From assembly GCA_023014335.1 (NCBI GenBank), contig JAECYW010000004.1, forward strand, positions 2,170,001 through 2,234,000: DNA of 64,000 nt, read 5' to 3'. The stretch is from Galerina marginata (taxonomy: Eukaryota; Basidiomycota; Agaricomycetes; Agaricales; Galerinaceae). A model generated the notes under the pieces. The model worked only from the letters and a program-made list of their open reading frames with translations, ran no database searches and had not been told where the DNA came from. Numbering within the stretch: position 1 is the stretch's first letter; every line of letters starts with the position of its first letter. A program made the translations under genes and the position numbers. Below are positions 1 through 11,778 of the stretch, piece by piece.

Positions 1-990
1 CAGACATTCATTGTACCCCGGTCACTATTGGCTGATCTGAGCTTGAATCTATAACTAGAACAACGGTATGTAGGCTAATTTTGAGCGAATCTGGGCTTAT
101 CGATGAGGCCCGAGGAACGGGATAAAGTCATGTATCTGAGGTCAATAAATAAGCGCTCCATTCTAGATCTCCTCGTGCTTTTTTTTTGACAGAAGAACCA
201 GCGTAAATACGAGGAGAGGGGTCATAGAGCATGCATCCTCTGACCGTATGTATGTAGGTGGAAGACAAAGGTGGGGATTGTGTGGAATCTTGGAACTTAG
301 ATGCGGTAAATTCCATCACGAGCGTGCATCTGGAAATGATCTTTGGAGCCAAAGTTGATGCATTTGACCCTGATCAGGCACATCTGGTTACCTATTCCAC
401 GTGGGTCCGTTTTGATCAAGATTGTGCATTGTGTTTCGCAGAGCCTGAAGTTCAAGTTTATGGCGAAAGGGCTGCTGCGTAGTGCTGCGGAAGAGAGGGA
501 CGAGAGGGCGAGAGGGATGATTAGAAAGGGTAGAAAAGCTGATCTCGGCGATGCGGCGCAGATGGCTATTTGGAGCGAGACGTAATGTTATTGTCAGTAT
601 GTGAGATTTGACGATCTCATCGAGGCGATTCCCTCACTTAAAGCCCGATATTAGATGAGCGCAGAGGATGATTAGACGCGATTGGAATGTCAGGCAGGTG
701 GATGGCAGGTGGGAAACATGAGGAAGTAGCAAGGAATCACCCGATATGGCGGTGCTTTGAATTGGCACTCCGCCTTTGCAAGATCCAGTTGCAAGCTTTC
801 TCGTCCTCCTGCCTCCACCACCGCTCCTCTTTTTCTTCAGCTATAGGGACAGGAGCGGCCAAGACGCTGCTGAACGACGCGCTGTCTCGCCGCTCGAGAT
901 CCGTCGTCATCGGGAGATACACCTGGCAGACTCAGATTCAAAACGTCTCTTCTGATCTCTCGCCGATCCAACTCTGAACTCGTTCCTCCC
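1..990. other. Left-edge gene-free segment and GATA-gene promoter
   Basis: No open frame here resembles a protein or has a plausible splice structure. The last few hundred bases are C/T-rich, as is common in the 5' leader of a fungal gene, and probably hold the promoter and leader of the GATA-factor gene starting at 991. Nothing else was recognised. Confidence 0.5.
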
Positions 991-3633
991 ATGACTTCCG
1001 CTCACCATTCCAGATACTCTCTGCCCCCTCCTCCTCAAAATCCTCAGAATGACTTTCGTCTTCCCTCCCTCAAGGACCTCAACTTCCAGTATCGTTCTCC
1101 CAGCGGAACTGCCCCTGCCCCTCAGCCGACAAATTCCACTGAACAACCGGGTGCACAGCAAGAACACCCTTCAAACGCACGACATGTTTCTGCATGGGCT
1201 CGTTCAAATCCTCCGTCAAATCCCCCCAATACTTCCCTACAGTCACACCCTCACCAACAGCACACTCCTCCTTTGTCCGCTGGCCATGAAGCTACACCCA
1301 AAGTAGAGTATCCCTCAAAACACGAAAATGGTGGTTATGTTCATCCTGGAATGCCTGCCTCCGCACAAGTTGCACCGGTTCCAGGTTCAGTCAACATAAG
1401 CACCCTACGCAACGAGGAAGCTACTCCACATTCGCCGAACCAGACAAAAAGGCCTCGGACCACCTCAGCAAATATGGGACCATCTCGTGATGTGCGCACT
1501 TCACATGTAATGCTTAACTTTATTTTTTACTGTTGAATATACTTTTATTAACGACGGATTCGTTCCCATTTAGACTAACTACGTACCCCCACAGTATGCC
1601 TCGTACCCGCCTACTTCCCAACCGCCGGCAACCAATCCTTACCATCAAATTCCTTCCGGTTTGCCAGGCCCTCCGACCCATCCTGCACAACCGGCACCGC
1701 CTCCGCCTCCACCATCTCATGAGCAAATGCACCATCATCCTATTCCCGTGTCTGCTCACCCCGGCTACCCGCCTCCATACCAATACATGCAACCGCGACC
1801 CCCTGTCATGCACCAGCAACACCCAACTCACCCGCCACAGCCAACACATTCAAACCCATACCCGTCTCCTGGCCCTCCACCTTCCGCACCCCCTCCACAA
1901 GGTCCATGGGGTCAACAACCACAACACCCACCGCCCCCACAGCATGCTACCCACCAGCATCCACCGCCTCCGCCTCCTCAACAGCCACCGCAACAGCATT
2001 TGCAACAACACCCTTCGCATATTCAACCGCACCATCAGCAACCTCAGCAACCTCCAGCGCCGATACCCGCAAACCCTCCTTACATGGTACCACAACACCA
2101 ACACCATCTCCAACAACCGCCCCCTCCACCGCCTCCTCAGCAACCTCAGCAACACGCACCTCAGCAGCCGCATCCCCATCAGTTTCAGCAGCAGCAGCAG
2201 CAGCAACAGCAACAGCAAATTCCCTACGCTCGAACAACTGCGATCGTGCCGACTAATATTGACACTCGTCCAGCTTACACCACAAGTGAGGCCGAACGGA
2301 TGCCACCTGGCCGCAACGACGCCATGTCCGAAGTAAGAATTCGCATTTCCAGTTTAAAATTTATCTTATGAAGTTTGTAGATTGCAGCACAATGCACTAT
2401 TCTGTACAGTTTTGCTACTAGATATGGTATGGCATTCTGCCTCTATCTACCCTTGCAACTTACCTGATTTATATTGTGCTTAGCTCAAATGCAGCATAAT
2501 ATGCTGCATGCCCAGCCAAGCCAAGGAGAACTGGAAGAAATGTCGCAACGTGCCCAGCATGTTGTCCGACTCCTCGAGGACCTTCGTCGATTGACTGTTC
2601 CTGAAAGTGAACAAAACCGTTTGGGTGCCCCTGAAGCCATGCAGGAATCACCCGACGATCCGCGGCCTCCTAAAAGACCTTGGGAGGATATTTCGCAGGA
2701 CGAAGGCCCACAAGCCGAACAGAATGCCTTCTCAGAGGTTCGATTTTTTTTCTTTCTCCCTTGCAATTTTTTCATTGTATCCTTATATATAGCCGCAATA
2801 TGCTTCTACTGATTCTAATAAGCCCCAAACAACTGCGGAACAGGATATGGAGCTCATACGCACGAAACGCGCAACCACGACGGCCAGTGCAAACGGTCCT
2901 CCAGGACAACCGAAGAGCAAATATAGGAAAAGAAGTGTGAGTCCCGCTGTTTTTTTCCCGTTCACTCATGGGGCTTCTCGAGGCTGAACTCATTCCGCGT
3001 TTTTTGTACGAACAGCGGGCAACACCGCCAGGCAAGTGTCATTCTTGCAATATAAGAGAGACGCCAGAATGGCGGCGGGGTCCAGATGGAGCGAGGACGC
3101 TTTGTAACGCTTGTGGGTTGCGTACGTGTTTTATTCCCGTCTTTCTGTGGTTTGCCGGATCTCATGTGAGTTACTTAGACTATGCTAAACTCATGCGTAA
3201 ACGAGACAAGAATGGCCCCAATGGAGAGGCGCCGCAGATCGATCTGGAAACGCTTCGCGCGTCTGCACGAGCAGCGGATCTCGCTGACAAAGCGTCGCGC
3301 TCGTCTAAACAGGCGTCGCGGGCACACCAGTCGGAACCAAACTCACCGACAGACGTCAAGCAACAAACACCACAACAGCATCACCAGGGCACCTTCCAAC
3401 TTGTGAACATGATGACGTCTGGCCCTGATCCAAGCTCGTCGACGATGTCGAGTGAAGCCAGTCGTGCCCCGCCCCCGCCCACCCAGACACATCCGAGCAT
3501 GGCTCCGCCTGCGGGATTACCCCCTCCACCTTGGGCAACTTCTGCCCCCGCTGCTGCGCGTTACGCGGCGCCTGATCAACTCCAACACCAATCTTTCATG
3601 AGAAGTTCACTGCATAGTGCGCCTTCCCGATAG
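991..3633 (+). CDS. GATA-type zinc finger transcription factor
   Basis: Sequence-specific DNA-binding protein acting in the nucleus. Seven exons (991-1506, 1574-2332, 2381-2426, 2484-2737, 2844-2936, 3016-3121, 3179-3633) join in frame to 742 residues. The single finger, about residues 564-589, reads C-X2-C-X18-C-X2-C, followed by a basic tail ([10 protein letters not shown]). The 18-residue loop is the plant/white-collar-type spacing. Residues 170-420 are extremely Pro/Gln/His-rich and probably disordered. A short conserved helical stretch (about 426-490) lies between that region and the finger. Intron 1 could also end at 1594 instead of 1573; both keep the frame. The target genes cannot be read from the sequence. 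A PAS domain, which would indicate White Collar, was not seen. Confidence 0.9.
1664..2220 (+). repeat. Pro/Gln-coding low-complexity tract with CAG/CAA run
   Basis: Within exon 2 of the GATA-factor gene. CCx and CAx codons dominate, ending in an almost uninterrupted CAG/CAA run at about 2187-2218 (around 11 Gln). Such tracts commonly vary in length between strains. Confidence 0.75.
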
Positions 3634-4572
3634 TCGCCGTTTCAACAACCCGTTATCTTCGATTTGTGAAAGTTTATCATTCTGCCAATTGCCGAACTTC
3701 CTATTACTCTAGATCCGTGTCTTAACTCTTCCTGTGAATGAGCCGTCTCGCTGTGTAAACCGTGTGTTGTGTCTCTCCCTAACACTACGTCTTCGCTTCT
3801 CCAGCATCGCTATTAACCTAATGATGCAACGCCGTTTTGAGTGGCATTTTATTCCCTGGCATTGCAGCCGTCTCTATTGATTACTTTCTACATCGTAAAT
3901 TTTAACCTACAATATCTTCCGATTCAATGAACTTTTGCTTGTATGTAGCTCTCCTCGTTGCAGTAAATACGTTCCATTTAGCATGATTTGCAATAATTAC
4001 TGCCCTTTCGAATTCGTTGTTTAGGTTTCTTCTAATACTATTCTGAGGCTCGTTCGGTCTTTAAACCTGCATCGCGGACGAGATATCGACATTTGTCCTT
4101 CCGTTTGAGATCTTGTATAATCTGATCGTCGTTTACATCGGTAAGGAGGCTGTGAAGACCTGCCTACAGACGTCAGGAGATCAGGAGATCACCAGGTAAG
4201 TATGAAAACAGTGCGGGTGTGTCTGTCCCCGGCAGTCGGGATCAGACCAAGATAGCATCAGATGAGATGGAAGATGGAACTATTCCTAGATTCAATTCCG
4301 TCAAATGGGTTTTTCATCTCGACTGACGAGCAGCGGTGAGCGCCGAATGCATAATCACAGGGGCCTATAAATATAACAGTACATTTTCTGGATTCAGGAA
4401 GTCTTCTGCACCCTCACGATGCTATGCGATGATAATTCCCATTTCCATGGGTGGGGACTACGTATGTGACAAACTTAAATAAATTCTGTTTTGATCCTTC
4501 AGTGGCTTTCGAATATTACATGACAGCAATCACGAATTCGAACTCGCCCTCAATCTTATTCATGATCAGCCG
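3634..4572. other. Intergenic region between convergent genes
   Basis: About 940 bp between the stops of the GATA gene and the TauD-type gene. It should carry both 3' untranslated regions. No open frame with homology, repeat or RNA gene was recognised. Confidence 0.5.
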
Positions 4573-6206
4573 TCAATCGTTGTAGCCTCGTGTTTTCGCC
4601 GTTTTTGGTTTCGCAGTCACTTCCACCTTAAGGCCTTGTTGCTTCCATATTTCTAATTGTCTGTCTTTGGCTTCTTTTCCAGTCTGACGTTCGTATTCCT
4701 CAACAGAGGTAGGTTTCTCGCCGTGTGGTGTGGCGCGGAGAGCATGGCGGGTCGCAGGCCAGAAGTCGAATGTCGCGGAATGTGTTACGATCTGTATTTT
4801 CGAGTCATGGAAATCAGTACCAGTGCTCTAATCTTGCAAGGAAAGCCCCACCCTGTTGTCCCAGAAAGCGATAGAGTTGACCTCCCATTTGAAACGGACC
4901 TGGAAGTCAGGATTCTCGCTGATTTGGCGGAAGAGGAAGTCTAATATAGTATCAGACTCGGCTTTAGGCACATCAACAATTCGCTTCGTGAAACCTTGGT
5001 TGAGATGTGGAGATTAGAAAAGGCCTGCCGTCTCAGTAAGAATGACATACCGGGGTTGACATAGACACTCTTCCAACCTGTCACAGGATGTACACGGACA
5101 AGGGGGTGGGTGGTTTCGATTTCCTCTCGACGAACAGGAAGTCCGGCCGCTCTGTTCCCGTCGGCTTGCGCTACGGCACTGTGAACGGCCGAAAGACCTT
5201 CTAGATACGATTGGAAGCCTGTGCTTAAAGAAGAGTACAGGGCATATCTGTTTACATCCAGGTCAAAAATGAGTTATGAGGATACGAAGGGCAAGTTCCT
5301 CACCCGGAACTCCAAAGAGTGTCACCTCCGACATCGGGACCAGTAATGACCTTCAAGGAAGTGGTGCTGGGGGGTTGAAGTTCGTAGGACACCTGGAAGA
5401 GTGGTCAAGGACTAAAGTTATTTTGTGGATATTATACCCACGTCAGAATGCCATAGCTCCAACTTAGAGAACGATGTGGGGTCGGGTCGGCGGGTTGCAT
5501 CATTGTAGACCACTGCACATTGCTTCAGGGAAAAAGGATCGTAGTTACGCTACAATGGTTAACATACCATGAACCTCTTCAAGGCCGTTACGAGGAATAG
5601 GAGTGGTTGCGTGTTTATGAAGAGGGCCAAAGTAGCGTGCGAGTTCAAGCTGTTCGTGAATATTGATTTCTTGATCGCGGAAGACTGCAGTCCAGTTAAT
5701 TCTGGTCTTGGACTTCGAGAAAAGAGGAAACTCACAAACAACGCCACGCTCAGCAACAAGAAGTGCCCTAGATTGCAAGTGAGCAAAGTTACCAAAAAAA
5801 AAAAACATGGACTCGCAGCTCGTCCTTTTGCGGACCCGTAAGTTGCCTTAGGTCAATCCCCTTGATCTCTGTGCCAATTGCAGGAGTCAAATGATTGACC
5901 TTGGTGGCTGCAGCGAATAAACTGGGTTTTTCTGGGTTGGCGAATGTTCCTCGATCGACGACATGTTGCTCTTTGAGCGGTTCCCAGGAAAGCTTGGGGA
6001 ACGAGGGCTGCAATCCACCGAAAATCAGCACCAAACATACACGTAACTGGTCAGTTGTGACTAACCTTGAAATCTGCATATTTGTATCCATCGTCTGCTT
6101 CATCCCCACTGGGAGGCGAATAAAAAGGATTAAAAACTTTCTGAGTAACCACCTTTCCAGGGGTTGGGGTAGTTTGTTCTTTCTCTGAAGTTGCGACTGG
6201 GGCCAT
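4573..6206 (-). CDS. TauD/TfdA-family Fe(II)/2-oxoglutarate dioxygenase
   Basis: Predicted non-haem iron dioxygenase of the taurine/alkylsulfonate type, using 2-oxoglutarate and O2 to hydroxylate a small acidic substrate. The substrate cannot be assigned. Nine exons (6206-6066, 6007-5817, 5767-5736, 5684-5568, 5512-5442, 5392-5304, 5247-5051, 4994-4852, 4791-4573) give 399 residues. The iron facial triad is visible as H182-x-D184 (WHSD) and H331 (VTHS), with the 2-oxoglutarate-binding Arg at 342 (ATRHALR). The start at 6206 was preferred over an upstream ATG at 6238 because it gives a continuous N-terminus into the conserved region. Intron 2 needs a GC donor (CT|GCGAGT) to keep the family sequence in frame. 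No signal peptide is seen, so it is probably cytosolic. Confidence 0.9.
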
Positions 6207-6654
6207 GCTTCAAGTATCGTGGGGAGTGTGGTGGGCATTTGAATCCTTTATAAGAATTCATGGGTCAGGAGTTTCCATGAATATTCTCCATGGGAATTGG
6301 AACCTTGCGTATGATTGACGTGAAGTATCGCGAAGTGGTCTATCAATGGCGCGATTGAGGTAACGTGACTGGAGGCGAACTGCCTGACGATTTTGATGGT
6401 GCAAAATTAAACGATCATCATAATCTCTATAAGACGTCTTGCTTTAGGAGCTCAGATTGACTAACGAGTACCATATGCCATGTAAAATAAGAACGCACCA
6501 TCATCTCTCATTTGTACTGGTGGCCTTCCTAACTCCGGCAGTAAGTCATGGAAACTGTTAGAATGGTTTTAATAAAATAAAAAGACGTTGTCATTCATAA
6601 TGCTGTGAGCACCTGATGAATCGCCTGAGGACCACGTCTACAGGGACATACGCG
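6207..6654. other. Intergenic region
   Basis: 448 bp between the TauD-type gene's start and the 3' end of the RAD51D-like gene, both on the minus strand. It presumably contains the dioxygenase promoter. No other feature was recognised. Confidence 0.5.
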
Positions 6655-7868
6655 TTATGGAGAGTATATAGCGTTATTGCAAATGCGAAATGCTACAGAA
6701 GAGCCAATGGGCTAAGGTTATAACTAAATTAGATCACTCGTTAATCATCATGAGGATACAACATACTTTTGAGCGCGATTTAAGAATTTGGATGGAATGC
6801 AAAACGGAACCATCATGTATCGTATCTTGGTCGGTCTGCAGCCATAAAGTTGTGTCGGTCATCAGTGCGAAAGATGGTCCCAGGGCCGGTTTTCGCTCTT
6901 GGGTGTCAGGACCCTTGCCAGCAGTGTTGTTAATCACCTTGAAAGGGTAAACATAGTGAAAGGCAAGTGACTACATGAAGATATTCACAATGACTGTAGC
7001 TCCTGAGCGTTGAGAAAACGATTGAAGTTGTTGCATGAAATCAGTCATAACCGCATGCCCTTGCGCTGAAATAGCACTGAGAAGAGGACCGAGGAGAGGT
7101 GTTACACTATCGATCACAATAAGTCGAAGTTGAATCTGGGACATAATTTATCGTGAGCTACAAAAGAGAACTAGCTTGCCCACGTACATCGTTGCGCTGG
7201 TTCAAATCTTCGATTAGGGCCTGGGCTGTCTCAATATCAAACGCCAAAGAAACCTGCATCCTCTCAAGAACTGTTTCCGCGATCTGGATAAGTCACATAA
7301 ATAATAATCCAAGGTTCCCAATTATCAGTCAACCTGTTTGCAACCTAGAATCCGCATAACGCTTTCCGAAGGAAAATCTCCAGTGGTGTCGATCCAGAGG
7401 GAAGCATTATCCGGAGAAGATCCAAGGCAGTGCAACAGGAGGTTCAGAGCAAGGACCTGAATAAATGCGCAATTATGATGCGAGAACACAGTCAAGGTCC
7501 TGGAAATGGCTTACAGATTTCCCTGATCCCTTGTCGCCAGATATTTCAATAACCCTCTTCCCACCTAGCCCAAGGAGAAAGGTGTCCAACTCCTCATTCC
7601 CGCTTAGAAATTCAAATTTTTTAGTGAGAGCGAGTTCCTCAAGCTGATACAGTTCACGACCGGAGAGACCAGGGGCCGAACATAACTCCGCAACTGCAGC
7701 GGTATAGTCGATTAGTTCTTGCAGCGTAACAATATTCGCTGGCAAACGTCTATAGATGTCGAAAGTTGAGGCTGAAAAAAGTAAGTCGCCTTCCGTTCGA
7801 ATGCCACTGGCTTCCAAGGCTGCCACCAGGTTGGCAGGAATGGATGGGACCAAGCTAGACAGCCGCAT
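6655..7868 (-). CDS. RAD51D: RAD51 paralogue, RAD51D-like recombination protein
   Basis: RecA-fold ATPase of the RAD51 paralogue group, which assists RAD51 filament assembly in homologous recombination. Six exons (7868-7515, 7456-7334, 7283-7188, 7135-6989, 6937-6767, 6711-6655) give 315 residues, close to animal RAD51D (about 330). Walker A is GDKGSGKS at residues 111-118, ending exactly at the first intron. The Walker B-like strand is LIVIDSV. The segments AFDI, PLLGPLLS and RKPALG match RAD51D better than RAD51, DMC1 or XRCC2. The last exon is only 19 codons and was chosen because it closes the frame after the final beta strand; its exact form is less certain. Nuclear localisation is expected. 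Confidence 0.78.
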
Positions 7869-8713
7869 AATATTGTCCCCAGTTCGTAAGCCAGGTCTCG
7901 GACAGCAAGCGACCTTGAAATCAGAAGGTGAGTCGTTGTTTGATTACATTCGGTGATCACCCCAGCGTTGCACAAGAGCTGTGTTGATAGCATGTTTGCC
8001 ACAAGCGTCGGATAAATACAACACCCGACCAGTTATTAATGCCTTGCTTGGCCTTCATGATACGTCCCAGCTCCTCAGGAATCCTTTTGCAAGATCCATG
8101 GCTTCGGAGATGATAACCAGGTGATAACCACGCGCGTCATATTTACGTTGCTGCGCTATTTTGGTTCCGCCCCTCGACGACCCACCGTTTACACATTTCA
8201 GAAATGGTCATGGTCTGACCATACTTCAGCAGCTTCGACCGATCTGTTTTACTTCTACCTTTGCTGCATTACTTGCACCCGCACGAGATAGGTTAAATCC
8301 CTCTCCTACCTGCACCTTACATACCATGTTGTCGCTGGTAGGTTGGGATGCGAAGCTATCGATATACCCGGCTTCGTTTTCCCCGACAATCGTGTCGCGA
8401 GTCCGTTATTTCGCCTCACACCACGTCGAATCCTCCACGGCATATTCTATTCTGAGGTTTTGGCTGCACATGGGGTCGTCAGCAGTGCAGGGGTGAACTG
8501 GAAGCAAATGATCCCATCACCGAGTCGCCTGTCGGGAGAGCCTTCTATATTCATGTCGCGTTGCATTAGTGCTAAACACAAGCTAAAGAACCAAAAAGAT
8601 GCTGCCAGGACCATCTTCGCAGTCATGCGGATATCGAAGAGCCTTCAAAATATGTCTCTGTTCCGAGCATATAAAGACTTCGTTGCCACAGAATTAGGCT
8701 TCAGGTTGCGAAA
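7869..8713. other. Divergent intergenic region
   Basis: 845 bp between the starts of the RAD51D-like gene (-) and the GH79 gene (+). It should hold both promoters. Open frames here (for example from 8161 and 8343) have no recognisable protein character and overlap the GH79 leader in other frames. Confidence 0.5.
8668..8676 (+). promoter_or_regulatory. TATA-like element before GH79 gene
   Basis: The sequence CATATAAAG lies about 40 bp upstream of the GH79 start codon at 8714. The spacing fits a TATA box with a very short leader. It is a pattern match only. Confidence 0.35.
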
Positions 8714-10755
8714 ATGCCCTGCCTCCAGGATTTGCCCAAGGTCTCTATTCTTTGTCTTCTCGTTGCCAGACTTGCATCATGCATTGGCGTTTCGATTTCA
8801 GTTCTCGCTCCATCAGCTGCCCCCAGTATATCACCTTCTCTCATTTCTTTCTCCATAGAACAGGACCGTTGGACGGACTGGGTCGGAACCACGGCACGCA
8901 ATCAGTTCTTCTTCAACACACTGGATAACTTGAACCAACTTACTGGACTACCTCCGCAAATCAGAATTGGGGCTAACAGTGAAGACCATACGAACTTCAA
9001 TGGAAATATTCAGGTCAGCCGATTATTCGATTTACGTATCATTATTATCTCTAAGAATACATCACAGTTCTCTGAAGCTGTCTTCCCCGCACCAAGTAGC
9101 ACGGTTCCATATCCCGAAGCTACAAACATTGTCGTGGGCGATGAATACTATGAAGCCGCTCAGTTTCTTCCTTCGAGTATGCCACTGTCTTGTTGGTTTA
9201 GAACTTTACCCTGACTTGTTTCTTGCACTGCAGATACTCACGTTATTTGGGGTTTAAACCTTGGACAAAATAATCTAACCGCTGCGTTTCTCGGGGCCAA
9301 ATCTCTCATGAAAGCTTTTGCCTCTCCCTCGATCAAAAGTGCGGGCATCACCCTTGATGCCATTGAGATCGGCAATGAACCGGATCTGTACATGAACAAC
9401 GGCGCCAGGCCTAGTACGTATACATCAACACAATATGTCAAAGAGTATGTTCCGTCTACCTACCAAGTAATCTTCAGTGAAATCATAATCTTCCTTACAA
9501 GCTGGATCACTTTTGCAACCAATGTCACAGCAGCTGCCAAACTTTCTTCATCTACGACAACAAAGTTCTGGGGTGCAGCTTTTGCTGGGTCCTCCCACTC
9601 AACCTCCGGCTTCTCGCCTCAAGCTATCTTCAATGAAGGTATACTTTCTTCCGCACCTGGAGCTCTAATCTCTACGTATGCATTCGAATTCGTGGCCATC
9701 CTTCAATTACTGATACAGTTTCACTTACTCAATTAGGATATCTGAACACCGTTACAGCGGCTCGTTCTGTGCTGGAAGTGGTGGTCTACTACAAGATCTA
9801 ATGACAAAGAGCACAATTCGAAGCAACCTTACTCAATTCACGCCAGATGTTTCTGCGACCCGTGTAAAAGGTCTGGATTACGTACTTGGGGAAACGAACA
9901 GTTACTCGTGCCATGTAACGTATAAGGTTTCTCATTTTGGGAACTTACTCATCCACCCATCCCAGGGCGCCCCTGGTGTCAGCAATACTGGCGGTGCAGC
10001 ACTTTGGACTCTTGATTACCTTCTATTCGCGTGTGTAACAATTCTTTATCATCTTATCTGACTTTTTCATCTTACGAGCATGACCTCAGAACTCAACTCG
10101 GGATTTCTCGCGTTTTCTTCCATGAAGGAATCGGTTTCAAGTACAATCTGGTATGGCCAGCAAAGTTTTGCTTGTGATATGAGAACTACGCCTTATTAAT
10201 GCCATGTTGCTTATAGATTCAGCCCGTCACACTAACTAGATCCACTCTGGACGGCACAACCCTTGCCTCCCCACTTCCACCCCATATCCAACCACAATAC
10301 TACGCCGCCATCATCGCAGCGGAAGCCATAGGAAGCTCGGGTGCCACGCACGCAATTGAACTGAGCATCAATAACACACGGGCATCTGGATATGCTTTTT
10401 ACGAGGGTACCAAGTTGGTCAGGGTACTCCTCATCAACTCCCAGGCCTTCTTCTCGACAGATACCACTGCCCGATCGAGCCTTCACATTGATTTGACATT
10501 CACCGGTACAGAGGCGCCAACTACCATGAGTGTTAAAAGACTTTTTGTTCCGTGGGTTCTAACTGCCGTCCACCAAATAAATTGTACTTACGATCGAATT
10601 ACAGGCACGCCGACGATACGACTGGACTGACTTGGGGAGGTCAGACCTATGAAACTGCCGATGCCAGAGTCGACGGCACCCTTCAAGTTCAGACCGTTAG
10701 TGTTTCGGCTGGTGTAGATATCCAAGCGACTGAGGTAGTGATGCTCATCTTCTAA
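8714..10755 (+). CDS. Secreted glycoside hydrolase family 79 (beta-glucuronidase/heparanase-like)
   Basis: Retaining glycosidase expected to act outside the cell on uronic-acid-containing glycans. Nine exons (8714-9013, 9068-9176, 9234-9444, 9502-9675, 9737-9914, 9966-10030, 10090-10150, 10217-10551, 10605-10755) give 527 residues. The N-terminus has a hydrophobic stretch (ILCLLVARLASC) typical of a signal peptide. The acid/base Glu is E185 in IGNEPDLY and the nucleophile is E317 in LGETNSYS, the same two motifs as in heparanase. Residues from about 400 onward form the beta-sandwich typical of the GH79 C-terminal domain. Substrate is unknown; basidiomycete members include 4-O-methyl-glucuronidases. 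The neighbouring FAD monooxygenase and dioxygenase suggest an accessory metabolic region, but no pathway is implied. Confidence 0.92.
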
Positions 10756-11778
10756 TCGATCTGAAGGCACGATTTGAGTTTGTAGTTATAATGCTCACAT
10801 ATTTGAAAGGATATGGTGTGTTCATAAACCACTAGATGGGGACCGAAGAAAGACTGTTTGACATTCTAGCGCCCCGCTTAAGTGCTTTCTTTCACTGCGA
10901 CGCCAAAGTATTATATATACGAACAGAGGGAAACTCATCAGCACTAGTTTTTCCCTCAGATCTCAACTTCTCTGGTCAACAGCAGTGAGTTGTTGGCAGC
11001 CAACACTACTGTGAGCACTACTTACAAAACACTCAAGTGCGTCAAGGCGGTTGTTACCAGCTGACTATTGCGAAAAGACGGTTGGATCACACTTGTGTTG
11101 TTCTTAAACAAAAGCAGACCAAAGTTAGTACTACTGCCACGGAGTTTCGCTGTTGTGGCTCACGACACTATTTTTCTTCCAGCACCGAGATTAGATACCA
11201 CAAGTTTGAAAACCTGCTGGGACAGTAGCTGAAGATTAAATGCGTGACAGAATTTGGAAATGAATTTCCCTCCACGAACAACACATCTATAACGATCTAT
11301 GGGTATATATTGGGTTGCCATAGAATGACAGTTCATCTGTTAATGTTCACCCAACGAGATCCTCCTGCTAAATTCATCTCCTTGCGCTTTCCAGATCAAG
11401 TAATTATAATATCCCAATCAGCTATCGCTGATAATGACAGCTTGCATGAGCTCCTTCTTGCAATAAGTAGTCTGCAGTTTACTTGTGTCATACTTACAAT
11501 GGCACTCTCGGCGCAAGCGTTGTGGAACAACTAAAAAGTGATGGATGTTTTCGAGTCCAGAAGGTATCTTGAATACCGAACATGTTGTTGGTAATTTACG
11601 ATCATGATCGGCTTCTTGATCGGTGAATTAAGCGCTCATGCATCATGTCAATGAATCTGATCTCGATCCACCCCCATCAAATCTATTAATAGAACGCACA
11701 TAACATATGTCGCACCTATGATTTTCTACGAGATTTGCTGCACAGTAAGGTCATGAATTTCCCATCCTAGACTAAGGA
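10756..11778. other. Gene-poor region with TATA-like site and relic ORF
   Basis: About 1 kb between the convergent ends of the GH79 and FAD monooxygenase genes. It contains a strong TATA-like run at 10909-10921 without a convincing gene behind it. It also contains a short plus-strand ORF (11244-11534) with a counterpart at 14689-14916, and a stretch near 11600-11710 repeated near 15045-15150. These are treated as parts of a segmental duplication. Confidence 0.5.
11340..11710 (+). repeat. Duplicated segment, copy 1 (3' flank of FAD monooxygenase)
   Basis: Two patches match the 14.7-15.15 kb region. One is about 11365-11400 (coding PAKF.SLRFPD in one frame) versus about 14770-14810 (coding PPKF.TLRLPD). 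The other is 11605-11695, with GATCGGCTT.TTGAT and CAAATCTATTAATAGAA, versus 15055-15135. Order and spacing agree, so the two flanks appear to be one duplicated unit that also includes the monooxygenase gene. Confidence 0.7.

Noticed and set aside
1533..2336. 267-codon plus-strand ORF rich in Arg, His and Leu
   Set aside because: A shifted frame of the Pro/Gln-rich exon of the GATA gene, not an independent gene.
4657..4944. 95-codon plus-strand ORF
   Set aside because: Antisense to exons 8 and 9 of the TauD-type gene, whose model is supported by catalytic residues.
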